Positions 1 through 12,504 of a stretch of DNA of 64,000 nucleotides are shown piece after piece. The stretch lies in assembly GCA_034440635.1 (NCBI GenBank), contig JAOTON010000767.1, positions 496,001-560,000 of the forward strand, given 5' to 3'. The translations under genes and the position numbers were made by a program. A model generated the notes under the pieces. That model worked only from the letters and a program-made list of their open reading frames with translations. It ran no database searches and was not told the DNA's origin. The number at the start of each line of letters is the position of its first letter. The stretch's first letter is position 1. This DNA comes from Lepas anatifera (Eukaryota > Arthropoda > Thecostraca > Lepadidae).

Positions 1-1608
1 GAAAGTGGCACGAACTTTTTTGGTCGGTTCCGACGTCTGCGTTGGTTGAAAATTAAGGTTAAAACTGAATATTATGCAAGTTCAGCTGGAAACCACGGGG
101 AAGTGCCGGAAAAAGCATTTTAATGAAATCATTGGAGCATCATCTTATATCATCCCGAAATCAAAGGGGCTGCTACAGTGTTTCTAAAGAAATGGTATCT
201 CAAAAATAACTAAAAAATAAATAGTGGACGTGAGAATCGGGTGAACTCTACCGGAGCTCATCGTTGGCAAACATACTCCATGTATTAGCACTCCCCTGAC
301 CTGAAAGCCTCTTTCTATCCCAGCTATCACTGCCAAGTCAATGCACAGCTCATAGAATTTTCCCCTGGGGGCACGGCTCCCCTGTTCCGGCAATGTGACG
401 CAGCTGGGGTGTCCTGGCGGTGGGGAGGGGGAGGGGAGGGGGGTGAAGAGGAAGTCTGTATCGTCACCCGTCTGCCGTACATTCCACGCATTCCTCACCA
501 GTTTGTAATAGTGCGGCGTACGGTGTGAGTAAACTTCTGATCCGTCTGGAGTTCCTTAACCTAGCCTGGAGGGCTTAACATCCGCGAATGATGAATGAAC
601 AATCGATGCGTCTGTTGAAGCGTATGATTGCGTTATGCATCATGCTCTAAGCATACAAGTATTTTCGTGTAAGTGATGCAAACTAGCAAGTCATGCAAAA
701 TAAGATGGGTTCATTCGTTGCATTTTTGAGAATTTATTCATATAGCAGACTTAAAGCCATAAGGAGATTCGAGGAATACAAACAGGGGGAGAGTAGGGGC
801 CCTCCTTCCCTATCGAGCCCTGTGGCGCCCCCACACTGCGACCAAACGCCGCCCCTGAAGCGTAGCTGACCACCCGCTCCCAAGATGCAGCTGTTGGCGC
901 CTCTCAAGATGAAATCTGGTGCCCACCTGATAGATCGCATCTAAAAATGTCGCTCCTCTAGCTGAAATCCCTGACCAAAGTATCCTATTCCACCCCAAAT
1001 CCTGCATCTGGCTTTAAGCAGGTGTCAATATTTTAGGTAACATTAGCTTGGTCTCTAGAATCAAAAATTATGCGGGAAAGGTTTGTAAGCTCTTGTTTGT
1101 TGCGGCATTCTATACCGATGTTTGGTACAGTCCAAAACAGGGGGCTATTTAAAACCAGGAGCCGAATCCATTGAAGGTGAGCAGCTTCAATAATCGATCT
1201 ATTTTTCTCAACTTTCCTTGCTGGAACATGGTCTTATCATTTCACATGTGTATATGAGTATTTAGCTATCTACTGTCCGCCTTATCTAACTGGCCCGTAA
1301 AATCAAAGGGAAAGCCTCAAAGTATCTTGATTTTCAGAGACAAAAGAGTTTAAAAAGCTTGAAATGATATCCATCTCATCATTGGTATGCAAGGATGAGA
1401 TGATTGCCCCAATTATCACTATGGTTTTTTAAAAAAATGCATTTTAATACACCTTGTGAATTGAATAATGGCGGATCTACACCAGTGACTTGGGGGGGAG
1501 GGGCACAGGGCCCAAAATCGTGACAAAGCAGGGATTTTGAAGATAAATTTAGCGAAACGGATGTTTGGGGAGGTCAGTGCCTCTCCCATGGATTAATAAT
1601 AATAATTT
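1..1608. other. Intergenic DNA, nothing recognised
   Basis: No protein family, RNA gene or transposon end can be supported here. Short open frames exist on both strands (for example 184-498 minus and 734-1007 minus), but they are low-information and have no recognisable domain. A G-rich stretch near 1490-1510 resembles the subterminal G-runs of the hAT MITEs seen elsewhere in the window, but I found no matching second terminus. Confidence 0.5.
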
Positions 1609-1765
1609 TGGAGTGTAACGGCGCACCAACTGCCAAGGTTATACGGTTATACGGCGTCGCCAACTCTCACCCTGTTGGGAGAAATTTGGGGATCATATTG
1701 ACTTATTCAGAGACTCTCTCGGGCTTTGAACCCAGGACCGGTGGCTCACTGTCCTGGATTCGCCA
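1609..1765 (-). repeat. tRNA-derived SINE, diverged copy
   Basis: Read on the minus strand, this segment has a tRNA-like B-box region (GGTTCAAAGCCC, about 1725-1736), then the element body, then the GTTGGCGACGCCGTATAA block also present in the copies near 4.6, 18.4, 29.0 and 30.1 kb. It ends in a tail related to GTCGTTAAACCCCAACAATA. The A-box side is degraded. The shared 3' block among copies with different heads identifies it as a SINE of one superfamily. The exact 5' end is uncertain. Confidence 0.65.
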
Positions 1766-2484
1766 CTATGATTGGACCTGGGGTTTCCGACGTCCAATAC
1801 TGTCACTAGGATTGAGTCTGACGGCGTCATCCCATCATTTCCGTTGCAACTCTAAAGTTCAAATTCATATATTCAGCCGGTTTTCCTTTTTTGAATCGTG
1901 GTAAATATTTTTAGTTCGGTTGAGGGACATTCTAGCTATATTCTTGCATCTTTGTAACGATTTAAAACTGTTTCATAGGCTTGACGTTTTTTGAACCATA
2001 ATTAAAAATAGGAGTTATTTCATCAGGAATATTGGGTTTCTCAGTGTTCTCGGCTTCATGTTTGACCTTTGTGACTAAACATTTTCCAATAATGGTGAAA
2101 GCTCTTCCAGAGCTCGCAGAAATCGGTCTGATGCTAATCGATCTGTACGTACAGCCCTGTCAAGATATAGCTTTCCGTTGCTAGGACAAGAAACAAACCT
2201 ACATTTTGTCATAAACTTAAGCGAGATTTAGGCTTGCACGAAAACATACGCATTTCATAGCGTGCAGAATTTCAGCATCCGTGACCCAAGTCGTCCGCTC
2301 CAACCCCCAACTCATGAACTGTGAGAGCTATATTCTGGCCTCTGGTCCCGATCTGCTGGGTGACGTCATTGACGTCCCTGTCGTGATTCGGGGGGTGGTT
2401 GGAGATGTGATAAAAACAGCGGCACGAGGTGAAACCGTGTTGGGTATGCCATTTTTATCATTTTTACAACTTTTGGAAAAAATT

Positions 2485-3345
2485 TTGGGTTCAGATCATT
2501 TCAGGTCCGATCACCATTGCAGGTTAAGTGACCTTACCTCTAAAAACGTTTGAGATAGAAGAAGTAAGAACAAGGTCAATCTTTGGATCTGAAATTCATA
2601 TTAACAAATGGGCCTACTGGTTACCATTGAATATTATCTAGGCTTTTCTTATATCGATGACCTGAGGTCAGGTATGAACCATGACCCTCCCATTCAAATA
2701 AATAGGACAAATGGTTTAAACCAGGGGCGTAGCCAGGATTTCACTCAGGGGGGGGGGCGCAGCCCCCGAAAAGGGCCCCTGCGATAGCGCCAAAAGGGCC
2801 CTGATGGGTAAAAATGGCCCTGCTTGTTACAGAATAGAGTGCTGAAGAGGGCTTAAGAGGGCCCTGTATGGTATGAAATTTCCAATTTGGCCACAGAGCA
2901 TAGTGCGGGCGAGCCTCGCTTCGCGCGGCCCGTTTCTTCAGGGGGCCCTTCAGGCCCTCAGGGGGGGTCGCTGTCCCTGCCGCCCCCCCTTGGCTACGCC
3001 CCTGGTTTAAACTGAATAACTTAGTAATAGATGGCGGTACAGCATTTATTTTAACGGCATTTGGACTTTTCTTATATTTGTAGTTGTAATGTTATGTATT
3101 GTGACCTGCTTCGACTGTGATCTGACCTTAGGTCTGGTCAAATCCTATATCTGACCTGGCATGGTTATGTTATACATCACTCGATTCGGCTTACTGCGAG
3201 GATTCCACTGGCTTATATGTTTTTCTCTATCCTTAATAGTTCAGATGTAATGACTGGAAACTTTAAATTCCATGTGATTCTTATAATGGCATGCCTTTGC
3301 CTCTGGTAACCCTAAATTTGACCTGACCAAAAAATTGTCTAAATG
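2485..3345. repeat. Diverged copy of the AGGTCA-rich TTAA-type repeat
   Basis: The order of short blocks matches the better preserved copies at 15666-16624 and 34568-36540: a tract like GGTTAAGTGACCTTACCTC, then a 'cataagtaagaa'-like tract, then ATCGATGACCTGAGGTCA and CCATGACC. Both ends are eroded and no flanking TTAA can be assigned. The copy is split by the hAT MITE at 2722-3004. It is rich in TGACCT/AGGTCA hexamers. No coding capacity is apparent. Confidence 0.6.
2722..3004. mobile_element. hAT-type MITE (283 bp) with perfect 8-bp TSD
   Basis: Terminal inverted repeats begin CAGGGGCGTAGCCA on the left and end TGGCTACGCCCCTG on the right. The element is flanked on both sides by GTTTAAAC (2714-2721 and 3005-3012), an exact 8-bp duplication, which is diagnostic of the hAT superfamily. 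The interior is G/C-run-rich and non-coding. It lies inside an older AGGTCA-rich repeat, so it is the younger insertion. Confidence 0.92.
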
Positions 3346-4567
3346 ATTTCGTCAGAGACTTGGATGGGCTTTGCAACACCGCTTACCGTTTTTTGCTCTC
3401 AAGCGTTGTTCTTGAGATCATACAGGGTGTTTCTAAAGAATGATATTTTTGAATTGGTCATAATGCGGCTATAAATAGGTTGTTGTGGTATGATTTCATA
3501 TCAATCGAAAGCAAATTTTGGGACATTTACGATTATTCGTATTTTGATAGCTGTTTTTATAATTTTGCTAGTTCATAGTGGTCTTAAAAATCAGTAGAAA
3601 ATACTGTCTATTTTGCCTTCATCAAAATTTTTGTAGAAATCACGTGCGTATACGTGACAAGTATCCGCCAATGACACTGCAAACATTACATCGTCACTGT
3701 GGTGCATCACAGTCCCCACGCGCATTGCCTCTGGAAATAATTTAAAAACAACTCTCAGCTTAGGAAGCTCGGATCCAGCAAGCAATCCCATTGGTTCGTC
3801 CCTTGTTCTGTGATGAACAGTGACATCTTTTGGCGTGTCCGCCGCATTCAGTCATTCATATGGAAGGTAGCCATGGCCATATTGGCTTGAGCCAAAGCTT
3901 TAACCTTGTAATATTACTGAACTTTTGCCTTTGATGTGCATGCTCCCCGATCTTCGCTTGCTAAAGCCTTTTGAGTGCTGCCGCTCCGTGTTCTCAAATA
4001 TAACCGGGCATATGTCTGTTTCTTGCATCATTTTTCGAGACATTTAAGACGGGGGAAAATATTTGATTCAAATGGAACATGTTTATGAAAATGTCCTACA
4101 ATTTCCAATAAATGGCGTTTTGTGGACGGATTTGAAGGATGTGTGTACTGTACGAACATTTTAAAATATTTCTTTCTGAAACACCCTGTAGGAGGAGGGG
4201 GCGTGTTCTTCCCCCCCGGTTAAAGCGAAGGAGATTCAGACCCCCGTCAATGCGGTTGCGAACCAGCTTTGGTTGCGAAACATTATAATTTAAACTTTGA
4301 GTCAAATGGCGTGAGTGACGGAAATGACGCACCTCAAATGACGCCGTCACGTCACCGATAGTCTGACGGCGGCGTGACGTCATCGTGACGTGGCATCACA
4401 GACATACTTGTCGGAATAAGGGGGGGGGAGCTGGGGGCAGTCCCCAGTCTTTCATCACTCGGATTTTAGGAGAAAAAAATCTGAGAATTTTGTAATTAAC
4501 CGGCGCGGACAGCAGCAATGAGCCCCAGCCCGATATATGCTTGGTTCTTGAAGGGATAGAGTTTAAC
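3346..4567. other. Intergenic DNA with a TGACG-rich patch
   Basis: No gene is recognised. About 4300-4400 contains roughly eight TGACG/CGTCA pentamers, including one TGACGTCA, in 100 bp. This resembles either a cluster of ATF/CREB half sites or a degenerate short tandem repeat. The minus-strand frames at 3591-3791 and 4096-4383 have no domain I can identify. Confidence 0.45.
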
Positions 4568-4741
4568 TATTGTTGGGGTTTAACGACGCTCCAACTGCCA
4601 GGGTCATACGGGGTCGCCAACTCTCACCCTGTTGAAGGGACTGGGGATCAGATCAACTTATTCAGAGGCTCCGCCGGGACTTGAACCCAGGACCGGTGCC
4701 TTAGAAGACAAGGGTGCTATCCACTAAGCCACCTCATCCCC
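4568..4741 (-). repeat. tRNA-derived SINE, well-preserved copy
   Basis: On the minus strand the copy starts with a tRNA-like head: A box TGGCTTAGTGG and B box GGTTCAAGTCC. The body contains GAGAGTTGGCGACCCCGTAT and the copy ends in GTCGTTAAACCCCAACAATA. Both boxes are nearly canonical for RNA polymerase III. Length is about 174 bp. The head is too diverged in its acceptor pairing and too clearly joined to the SINE body to be called a functional tRNA gene. Confidence 0.85.
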
Positions 4742-7700
4742 TGAGATAGAGTTTCTTGTCAGTAGCAAGTTAAACCTTAAATGGATCCCTTATTTTACGC
4801 TTATGGTCTGCTTGTGATCAGGTTTGCCACGGGAGGCGGGCGATGAAGCTGTCCTCCCCCCTTACGTCTTCGAAGAATGGGAATATCCCTCCTTTTGGCT
4901 GGCAGGCTATAGTCTCTGCATTGTTTACAATGATAGGATTTTTGCACCGTAAGTTAGTATACAGGCCAAAAAAGATCCCGAACACAATGATCAAACTACT
5001 TCTCCTTGGTATTTGTGCATTTTTTAGCTTCGCTTATCACCTGTTATCGAACTGCTTACTTTTCTACTCGGCTGAATGAACATAATGAAAATCTGGTCAG
5101 TTGAGTTGAGTTCAGTTTATTTTTATAGCCTCACAAAACAAGGCTTTCCATGCACCATGCCAGAAATAAATATAAAAGGAATTGAGCATTGCTGAGCATT
5201 TAACATCAGTTCTTAAAACTCTTAGCAGACCGTTCTTGATGTCAGAACGACAAGCAAAGTGGGGCACTTACTGCAGGTGGAAGAGCAGTATAGCGAGCTG
5301 CACATGACAAGCCCTGCTAGCGTTTCCCCGCGTTACGCGTGGGGGTTCCGCATAGGTCGGCTGCTTGACGGGTGTCACGTTGATTGCTGACTCCCACGAA
5401 ACACTGCAGCTGACTCACCAGTGACTCGAATGTCACGCACTAAACGCAGTCTATGGTGCTCTGTCACTGTAGGTTGGTGAGCATAGAAGAGACCAAACAT
5501 CCTCCAGGGCTAAAAAGGCTCCGTCCTACCGTCCTCACCGGCGACCCACAAAACCTTTTTGTTACTTGTCGGGGCGACCAAATCAAGCTCTGCTGGAAGA
5601 TGAATACTCAGATGGCACCTGTCAGAACGGATTGGTTCAAAAACATTGGCCTTTGCCTTTTGATCTCGTCTGTTGCACCCATCTTTCATTTATTAATTTA
5701 TTGTACCTCTGTTTTGGGTACCAAAAGCACCATGCTTCAGACCTGGTACATACGTCACCATTCTGCTCTGCCACCTGTGGTACGCTGCCATACCCCGTTT
5801 ATGGCTACGCTGGTTGTCCGGGAGTCATCGGCGCAGATCTGTAGTCGACAACCAAATCGTACACAAATAACGTAACATTGCTCAACAGAATAAATCGAAG
5901 AGAGCTATATACGATCAGAACTGCTGTTATTGTTGTTATTTTATTCATTAATGTTTATTCTATATCTTCAGGGATGTCAGTCTTACAAAGTATCATATGT
6001 TGAAGAAAATACCGTTTCGTTATTGTCAAATGCTGCGTTTGAGTAGCTTGGTTGGTTGTCGGGTTGTCGGACGGCGGCGTAGACGGGTGAAGTGCTAACT
6101 CCTGCCGCCAGGGCAATTCCTTCAGAATTCAAATGTGAAATATTGACGGCTGGAGACGCTGGACATTTATTGAGGACGTTGCTTTTAGATATAGCGGGTG
6201 GGCAATGATGCAGCGCATACCGGAGGCTAATTTTTCGGCTCGCGCCCTTTTAAAGTGGGTGAGAAAATAGTGTCAGTCTGGGCATTGTGGCTGAATGAGC
6301 ACCTACAAACATTCCACGACCAGGCATCTCGGGAAAGCAGTGCTTAAGATCTTCCCAGAGAGCCAGTTTGGAACAGGACTACGTTTTGGTTGGACAATAC
6401 GTGATGAGCCAGTGCTTGTCTGTCCGTATTATTTAAATTTGTCGAACAGATTTGCAGAGTTTTAACATGCAAGCTGCATGGTATGTCTGTTTTGTAAGTT
6501 TGATGTATGACGTATGTTTAATTTATGTGCAATAGAGACCGCTTACAGCGCTTGTTTTACTTTCCAGGCTGTGCAGTTAACCAGTAAACAATTCTTATCT
6601 GGAATATTTGTTCGGACAACCGCAGTCGATATTTGTATTTGGTCGGCGACCACCGAACTACTTTTTTGAGCCCTGACATCCTCACACTGCGAGAAATATG
6701 TTCAAACTTGTGCTGTCCGGATATAACTCCAGCACTAAAGGTGACGTATTTTTAACGCGGCGAAGTTCCACCCTTCCCCACGTGCAATGCATGGAGATGC
6801 AATAGACGAAGGCCAAAGTTGCAAGACCCAGGCCCTCCCGCGTCTTACTTCAGAACTGACTTTGCTGTAAGGTGACATGTTAACACGCGCCCCGCTGGGG
6901 TCCCTGGCATGACGCAGCCCGCTGGGGGGCGAATTTCGCCCCCCCCTCCGTATCTCATTTCCCAGGAAAGCTAAATAAAAATTACAGACGGCTTTCGAAA
7001 GCTCTTAACGAGACGAAGAGAAATTATACGAAGTATTTTTATGTCAGGTCAATATTGAGGTCAGCATAGGTCAAAGAAGGTTCCATAGGCTTACAACAGG
7101 GCAGGGTACGTTTCCCCCCTCTAGATCTTTACTCAGTGGAGCTAGAGCAAATATTTATGCATCATTGGATTCCTCTTATCGTGGCAAATCGAATGATGTA
7201 TAATATGACCTTGCTAGGTCAAATTGTGAAGATGACCTGACATCGAGCTAGGTCAAGGTCACAGGGTGACCTGGTAGTCATGCTGCATATCATTCGACCC
7301 CCCGCGACAATATAAGCACAATGCAAGCAAAATAGGAGCTTTATCTCAATTCAGTGAGAATTTATTGGCAAAACAATCACTGTATGCTCCTGTGACCTGA
7401 CATGACCTTTGAGAGGTCAGATGGTCAGAAACTCAACTTTATCGTCAAGATCGTGGTAAGAATACACGGTTTGATTAACTGATTAAAAGCAAAAGAAAGA
7501 TAAGAAACTGTCAGGGCCTTTCAGGAACTGTTTGAGGGATACCTTTAAACACGAGGGATGGGCAGAGTAACCCTCACTCCTGACAAGAATAGGCTTAACT
7601 GTGTACCTACAGAGGTTGTGCCCCGGAATTTAAATTTACCACACTAGGCCAAAACTTATATTACGTTTATCTGCGCACGTATACCGAGCCGCAGAGCGCG

Positions 7701-8308
7701 GATGTAGCATTCAGTTTCCTCAATTCTTCAGCTTTGTCATCCCCTGGACTGGTCGCGGCGACCCTCTTGTAACAGGAAGCTCTTTTCATCATCGCTCTCT
7801 CCTCACGTCTTGCGCCAGTCACCAAAAAACGTTAGATTACAATGGAGCTTACGTAACGGCAATCACCAAACGGAATGAAATTCCAAGACGGAAGAAAAAC
7901 CATCTTGATGTCCAGAGTAAGTAATATCCGTGTTTAATGTAGCGCGCCACCTCGTCTCACGTGGAAACCCCCTCAGGGATGCGCCGTATTCAGTGGCTCG
8001 TTCAGACTTCCGCCGGGGGTTGTAATCAAAGGTGGAGCGTAGCGCAGCCAATGAACGGCGCTCGCAAATAGAACAGGGATGTTGTTCTGTACACGAATAG
8101 CCGCCGCTACCTGCCTGTCCTGTGCGAAAATAAACCCGCACTTGTTGCAATTGGCGGCCGCCCAGTCTCGAGAGTCTTTATCAGCGCTGGAACACTAATT
8201 GATCGTATCTATTTTAGGCAATCAGGTGGTCGCGATGCATTCATATATTCATATCGAAGAGCAAAGTTTGACCAGTTAGCATTTATACATGAATCTGAGA
8301 AAATAAGG
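4742..8308. other. Intergenic DNA, no gene recognised
   Basis: Short open frames (the longest is 5453-5875 plus, 140 codons) have no recognisable domain. The sequence near 5100-5130 (repeated GTTGAG followed by AATAAA on the other strand) could be the eroded 3' tail of a retroelement on the minus strand. About 7020-7440 is another stretch dense in TGACCT/AGGTCA hexamers, probably a diverged relative of the TTAA-type repeats. Short C/G-run tracts near 6890-6955 resemble transposon subtermini but lack a pairable second end. Confidence 0.45.
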
Positions 8309-8676
8309 CAGAGCTGCAAAAAATATCAAATCTGTCGGGCACTTTCGAAAAAACCTCCAAATCTGTCGGGTGGTTAGGATAGGACCATTAAAATTGTCTA
8401 AAACCCATTCAATTGGTAAAATGTTCCTACTCATTTTCCACATTCTTAATAGAAAATACTAAAATTAGCATAAAAACTTCTAGTTTGGCACCAATGGATA
8501 TCATTATCCTTATTTTTGTGCTCTGATCCTTATATGTGTGATATCCTTATTTTCGTGCTCTGAAGCCGCCTATGGCAAATCTAAGTGGAATGACACAAGT
8601 CTATTAATTTTCAAAACTCTAGAACTGAGACTGTTCTTCGGGTTTTCAATTATCAGACGCGCTCAGGAAATTAAGG

Positions 8677-8895
8677 TTATCGGCAGAAACCTATAACAAA
8701 TTGAATACCGAACCACCAATTCTCATTTTCTGGAGTCACCATTGGTAAAGGAAATTTATTATTGGATGTAATTTGAGATTGGTGGACGTACAGCATACAA
8801 ATAGTGTGTGTCAAAGTCAGCTCTACTGGGTCTTGAATAAGACTCAGTCTTGAATTCAGATGATTTAGGTCACAGGCGGAAATATACAATAACAT
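8677..8895 (-). CDS. Conserved 72-codon frame in element ZF copy 1, function unknown
   Basis: A 72-codon minus-strand frame beginning MLLYISACDLN is open in both copies of the element (the equivalent is 26698-26916), with a few substitutions and no frameshift. No domain is recognised. Two young copies that are about 97% identical would keep most frames open by chance, so conservation is weak evidence for coding. It could be a terminal exon of the element's gene, or simply non-coding. Confidence 0.2.
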   Translation of the reverse strand: MLLYISACDLNHLNSRLSLIQDPVELTLTHTICMLYVHQSQITSNNKFPLPMVTPENENWWFGIQFVIGFCR

Positions 8896-9883
8896 GAAAA
8901 GCAGCCCCCCTTTTTCAGTCCTCTGCAGCTGCCATTGACAAAAAATGCTGCACTAGAATGAGAATAAGTGATATTTTGTTATTAGGTTACATAGTCCAGC
9001 CCAGAATACTTAAAAATATAGTTTGCAATGGAAGAAAGCTGACCTGGTTCCCATACCATGCTGTTACTTATGCCAGCTTCTGCAGATTTTCATGATTTCA
9101 GTTTTTTGGAGGTGGGAGGGGGTAATTTGGAAGGAACCCCCAAAATTTATATATGGATTTTGCTCTGATGGCCAGACAAACAAGATTGGAGGGGTACTTT
9201 TTATATTTGAAAGTGTTTTTTAAGGATCATGGCTACTTGTAGTTGAATACAAACATGCAATATTAGCTTTCCATGACTTATAAATACATGTTTACATGAA
9301 AAATCCTAAATTTTGAAGCTGTTGGCTATTTCAAAGTTCTTTAAGCATTGCCGTGCTCATTTCCATGAGGGTACGTAGCTTAGGATCTGAAGTTCATGAG
9401 GCTAATAAATAACCTTAAGTCAGTTAGATAGTAAATGTCAAATAAATATCATGTTTCCAAGGAAGTTATGAGTAAAAGGAATGAGTAAAGGTTGCACTAG
9501 GCTGTGTTTTTGTTATATCTTTGTCCCCTTGACATAGATCATAGGCATATTTAGGTAAGTGAATAAAATGAAATGGGAGAAATAGTTTGGTACTTAAAAC
9601 TCAAATTAATGTGGAAGGGTGAAGAGTTTTGTTTCTTTGGCATCTACAAATCCACTGATGAAGGTATGCAACTTTTGTGGTTAATTCTGGACAAACAGGG
9701 ATTGGATTTAAAAGAAGACGGAAGGGAAAATCAAATGTTTTAGTCTAATTTGACCAGTCTGCTGGTAAAATTCATTTTTCCCTTATTAATATCATTTAAA
9801 ATTATTGATCAACAGTGAGCATAACATACTGTGTGGAAATAAGTGTAAGCTGCCGAAATTACAACGAACACCACATCACTTAC

Positions 9884-10111
9884 TTGTTTGTTTTCTCCCC
9901 ACTGTTCTGATCTGCCCGCTGTTTGACCCATGCTTCAAAACGACCTCCTTGGCCAAAACCACTGTTCCTGAACTTGCAGGGCAGCCCAGAATGCTTGATT
10001 CGCTGATGCTCCTAAAAAAAAACGTTTTTCGCCAAAATACCCACATCCCTCAAATCCACATTTAAGCTTGACACGGGACGGTGGAAGGGGCTTCAGCTTA
10101 ATCGGAGGCAT
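9884..10111 (-). pseudogene. Broken zinc-finger exon in element ZF copy 1
   Basis: This is the counterpart of the zinc-finger exon at 27912-28140. It starts with ATG on the minus strand at 10111 and ends at the same GTAAGT splice-donor-like site. A T-run near 10015-10022 (minus strand) is one base longer overall than in copy 2. That shifts the frame between the Cys pair and the His pair, so the finger cannot be completed. Further short indels follow. This copy is therefore inactive for this exon. Confidence 0.6.
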
Positions 10112-10335
10112 TTATCAGCCCTTCAACTATGGACGATGAAATCCAGGCTCAACCAGTTTACTCAAGATGTATACCAAAGTAATGCAAGAGAAAAATAATC
10201 AAAAACACAACCTGGCAACGTATTCCCTCCACCACACCACGGGATTCTAGGGCCTTGGCCTCCGCCATATCCATAACGCAACACACCAAACCGCATGGCT
10301 GATTTTCAAACCAAAGATACCTTTTACACCGGCTT

Positions 10336-10373
10336 TGCCGCAAGGGCGTTGTTCAAACAGCGCCCTTGCGGCA
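10336..10373. repeat. Near-perfect 18-bp hairpin in element ZF copy 1
   Basis: The inverted repeat TGCCGCAAGGGCG.. / ..CGCCCTTGCGGCA has a 2-base loop and a single mismatch. The equivalent in copy 2 (28331-28368) is perfect. It lies about 470 bp inside the right terminus. Confidence 0.8.
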
Positions 10374-10849
10374 GCGTTGAGCGTACTTCCAAACGAAGGA
10401 AACGAAGGAAAAAGACTGTTTTGCCTGTCTGAAGGCCTTTACGGCGGCCTGTCGGGCCAAGCTGTCGCGTGCTATGGAATACAAATCGGGCCCGACAGGC
10501 CGGTGAAGGAATTTTTCCAGCAGAGGATTTTCTGGGTGACGTTTAAAAGGCCCTCTGTGCATAAGGCCCTCTATTCAAAGGTTCCTCGATTCATAAGTCC
10601 CTCGATTTTCCATCGGTTCTTGCTGCACACTGGCTTGATATGGGAGAGGTGCAAATTCATGAAAAACTTGTTGAGTGAAAGAGGTGACAATGCTAATATT
10701 GAGATTTTTTAGAACAAAAAATATTTTCTGTTTCCTTTCAATTTTTTTCTCACAGATTGTAAGATCTGTCGCAGGACCATACCGTGCCCTAAAATCTGTC
10801 GGGCACTTTATGACCCGAGAGTCCGACTTTTTGCAGCTCTGAAATAAGG

Positions 10850-12198
10850 TTCGGTTTGTAAGGCCCCATTTGTTTCCTAAAGCTTTTCCCCCCAGCAAGG
10901 CCGACTTACATGATGCATGCTTAAACACACAGAAGACTGCTGGATAGCCCAAGTATAAAGTTAAATAAGTGGCAAAATAGCGGGGATGTATGCCAATTCC
11001 ATCAGATCAAACACTTGATTCATAATGGCGTAGGAAGCTTATTTTCGAGAATTCTGCATTATCGACATAGAAGGTGCTCGACGCGCACATGTCAGTCCAT
11101 TCTCGTTGACTAAGTTGTTGTTTTTACATGGTTTTAATTTGGATCGCTCATCAACGTGTGTAAATGAATTGGCTTTGATTTTGTGCGCAATACTTTGGGT
11201 TGGAGGGGATTGCCGCTCAGTGTTCGGGGCAGAGACACACTGTGCACCCAGCCTGCGTCTATCAGCCGGCGGGCCTCGCCAGGCCGTCGTTTTCCGCTGT
11301 CAGTTCCAGAGTTTCTGACAACCCTGTTATTGAGATGCCGACTCCGAATAATCTAGTTTTGCACCGATGTCAGAAGTGCTCGGTAGGGGCTAGAAACTGG
11401 AATATACGTTGTTTGGAGAATGATATTAAGTCGGCAAAGCGCATGAAGTGTGAACATTGCTGTATATAGTAAAATCTGGGCGCTTTATTCGACTCCACTA
11501 ACCAAGCGTCTGCTGCAAAAACATAGTATGTATTAGGTCTCTACTACACAGGAAAGGATGGCAGGTTCGATTTATTCAATTAAATTCAGTTTAATTCAAT
11601 GACGACAGTTAATCACGATCCAGATTTCTAAAAATAGATTCTTATACGCTATTTTCATAGTTTGTACTATGCAAAGTACGCATAATGCATAGTATAGTTG
11701 CGCAATGTGTAGTGTCTTACATTTTTTGCACACCGCAAGTTAAACTATGAAAATAATGTAGTAAAATTTACTTCGCGTAACCTGGATCGACTCACGTAGA
11801 GCCTCAGCAGCTGCAGTTCCCTAAAACTCCAGCCTGGATCGGCTATGTTATATTTCCCGAACTATGACCGAGGATATATCAGCGGTCAAATTGTTGGAAC
11901 CTACATGGTCTGGCCGCTGAGAAACATCGTGCTGGCTTTATGTACTCACGGTTGAAAGGTGTGACTGTAAGGTAAGCAGCAGGTCCCGCTTCTCAGGGTT
12001 GGTCTGCGTTCGCGCCTGGCACAGTTGGTCTGCCTGGTGCGTTCGGCGGATACAACCAACATGATACATTATTAAGAGCTCTGCTGTTGAACCTGTGCTA
12101 AGGGGACGTTTGATCAAACTCTGCTGGTGGTGTTAGGCTGCTAAGTGCTGTGGCAATTGAAGAGCCTACTTTTTTTAGGTCCCATGAACCTATTTACG
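10850..12198. other. Intergenic DNA with a small inverted repeat
   Basis: No gene is recognised. ATTTTCATAGTTT at 11651-11663 and its near-complement at 11742-11754 bracket about 105 bp and may be a small MITE, but no target duplication was found. The overlapping plus frames at 11106-11469 show no domain. Confidence 0.4.
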
Positions 12199-12226
12199 TA
12201 CAGTCAGTTGCGAAAGTATCGTTCCG
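12199..12226 (+). repeat. Terminal-repeat-like 28-bp block, Tc1/mariner-like candidate
   Basis: TACAGTCAGTTGCGAAAG and the following 10 bases recur, inverted and with two mismatches, at 41868-41895. Both begin with TA. Both neighbourhoods also share a CTCAGACATGT motif. This suggests two halves of one TA-flanked (Tc1/mariner-like) family, but no complete element with two ends is visible at either site. Confidence 0.35.
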
Positions 12227-12504
12227 CTGCCGACCCACTAGTTTGGAAGTCACTGTACGCTGTAGCGCTGAGCCGGGCGAGTGGGCGGGCATTGGGCGGG
12301 GACAGCTGAGGAGAGGTGGAACTCACGCCTCAGACATGTTGTTTGGTCAAGTTGGGGTCAGTTATACGTGGGTGCCACAACTGCAGATTCAAACTAAAAT
12401 GGACGCAATGTCCGCATCACATGCCACCTGAAATGTTCGCATCACATGCCACCTGACGGGGTTTCTTTATGCCTCTCTTGAGATCTATAGAATTGGGATA
12501 TTGC

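Larger units (their letters stand above)
8309..10841. mobile_element. hAT-like element 'ZF', copy 1 (2533 bp) with perfect TSD
   Basis: The terminal inverted repeats are CAGAGCTGCAAAAA (left) and its complement TTTTTGCAGCTCTG (right). The flanks AAATAAGG at 8301-8308 and 10842-10849 are an exact 8-bp target duplication, as expected for hAT transposases. Subterminal copies of CTGTCGGGC occur at both ends. A second copy is present at 26328-28866; the first 200 bp are about 97% identical by eye. This copy has about 36 bp near 10210-10250 that copy 2 lacks. No hAT transposase core is visible, so the element is probably non-autonomous, or its gene is spliced beyond recognition here. Confidence 0.93.

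Noticed and set aside
4668..4741. Functional tRNA gene on the minus strand
   Set aside because: A and B boxes are good, but the sequence continues into the SINE body and tail shared with other copies, and acceptor pairing is not convincing.
5453..5875. A 140-codon plus-strand gene
   Set aside because: No domain, no repeat-independent support and an overlapping alternative frame of similar length; likely chance.
8309..10841. An autonomous hAT element with a complete transposase
   Set aside because: No frame in either copy exceeds about 125 codons and no hAT catalytic or dimerisation region is recognisable.
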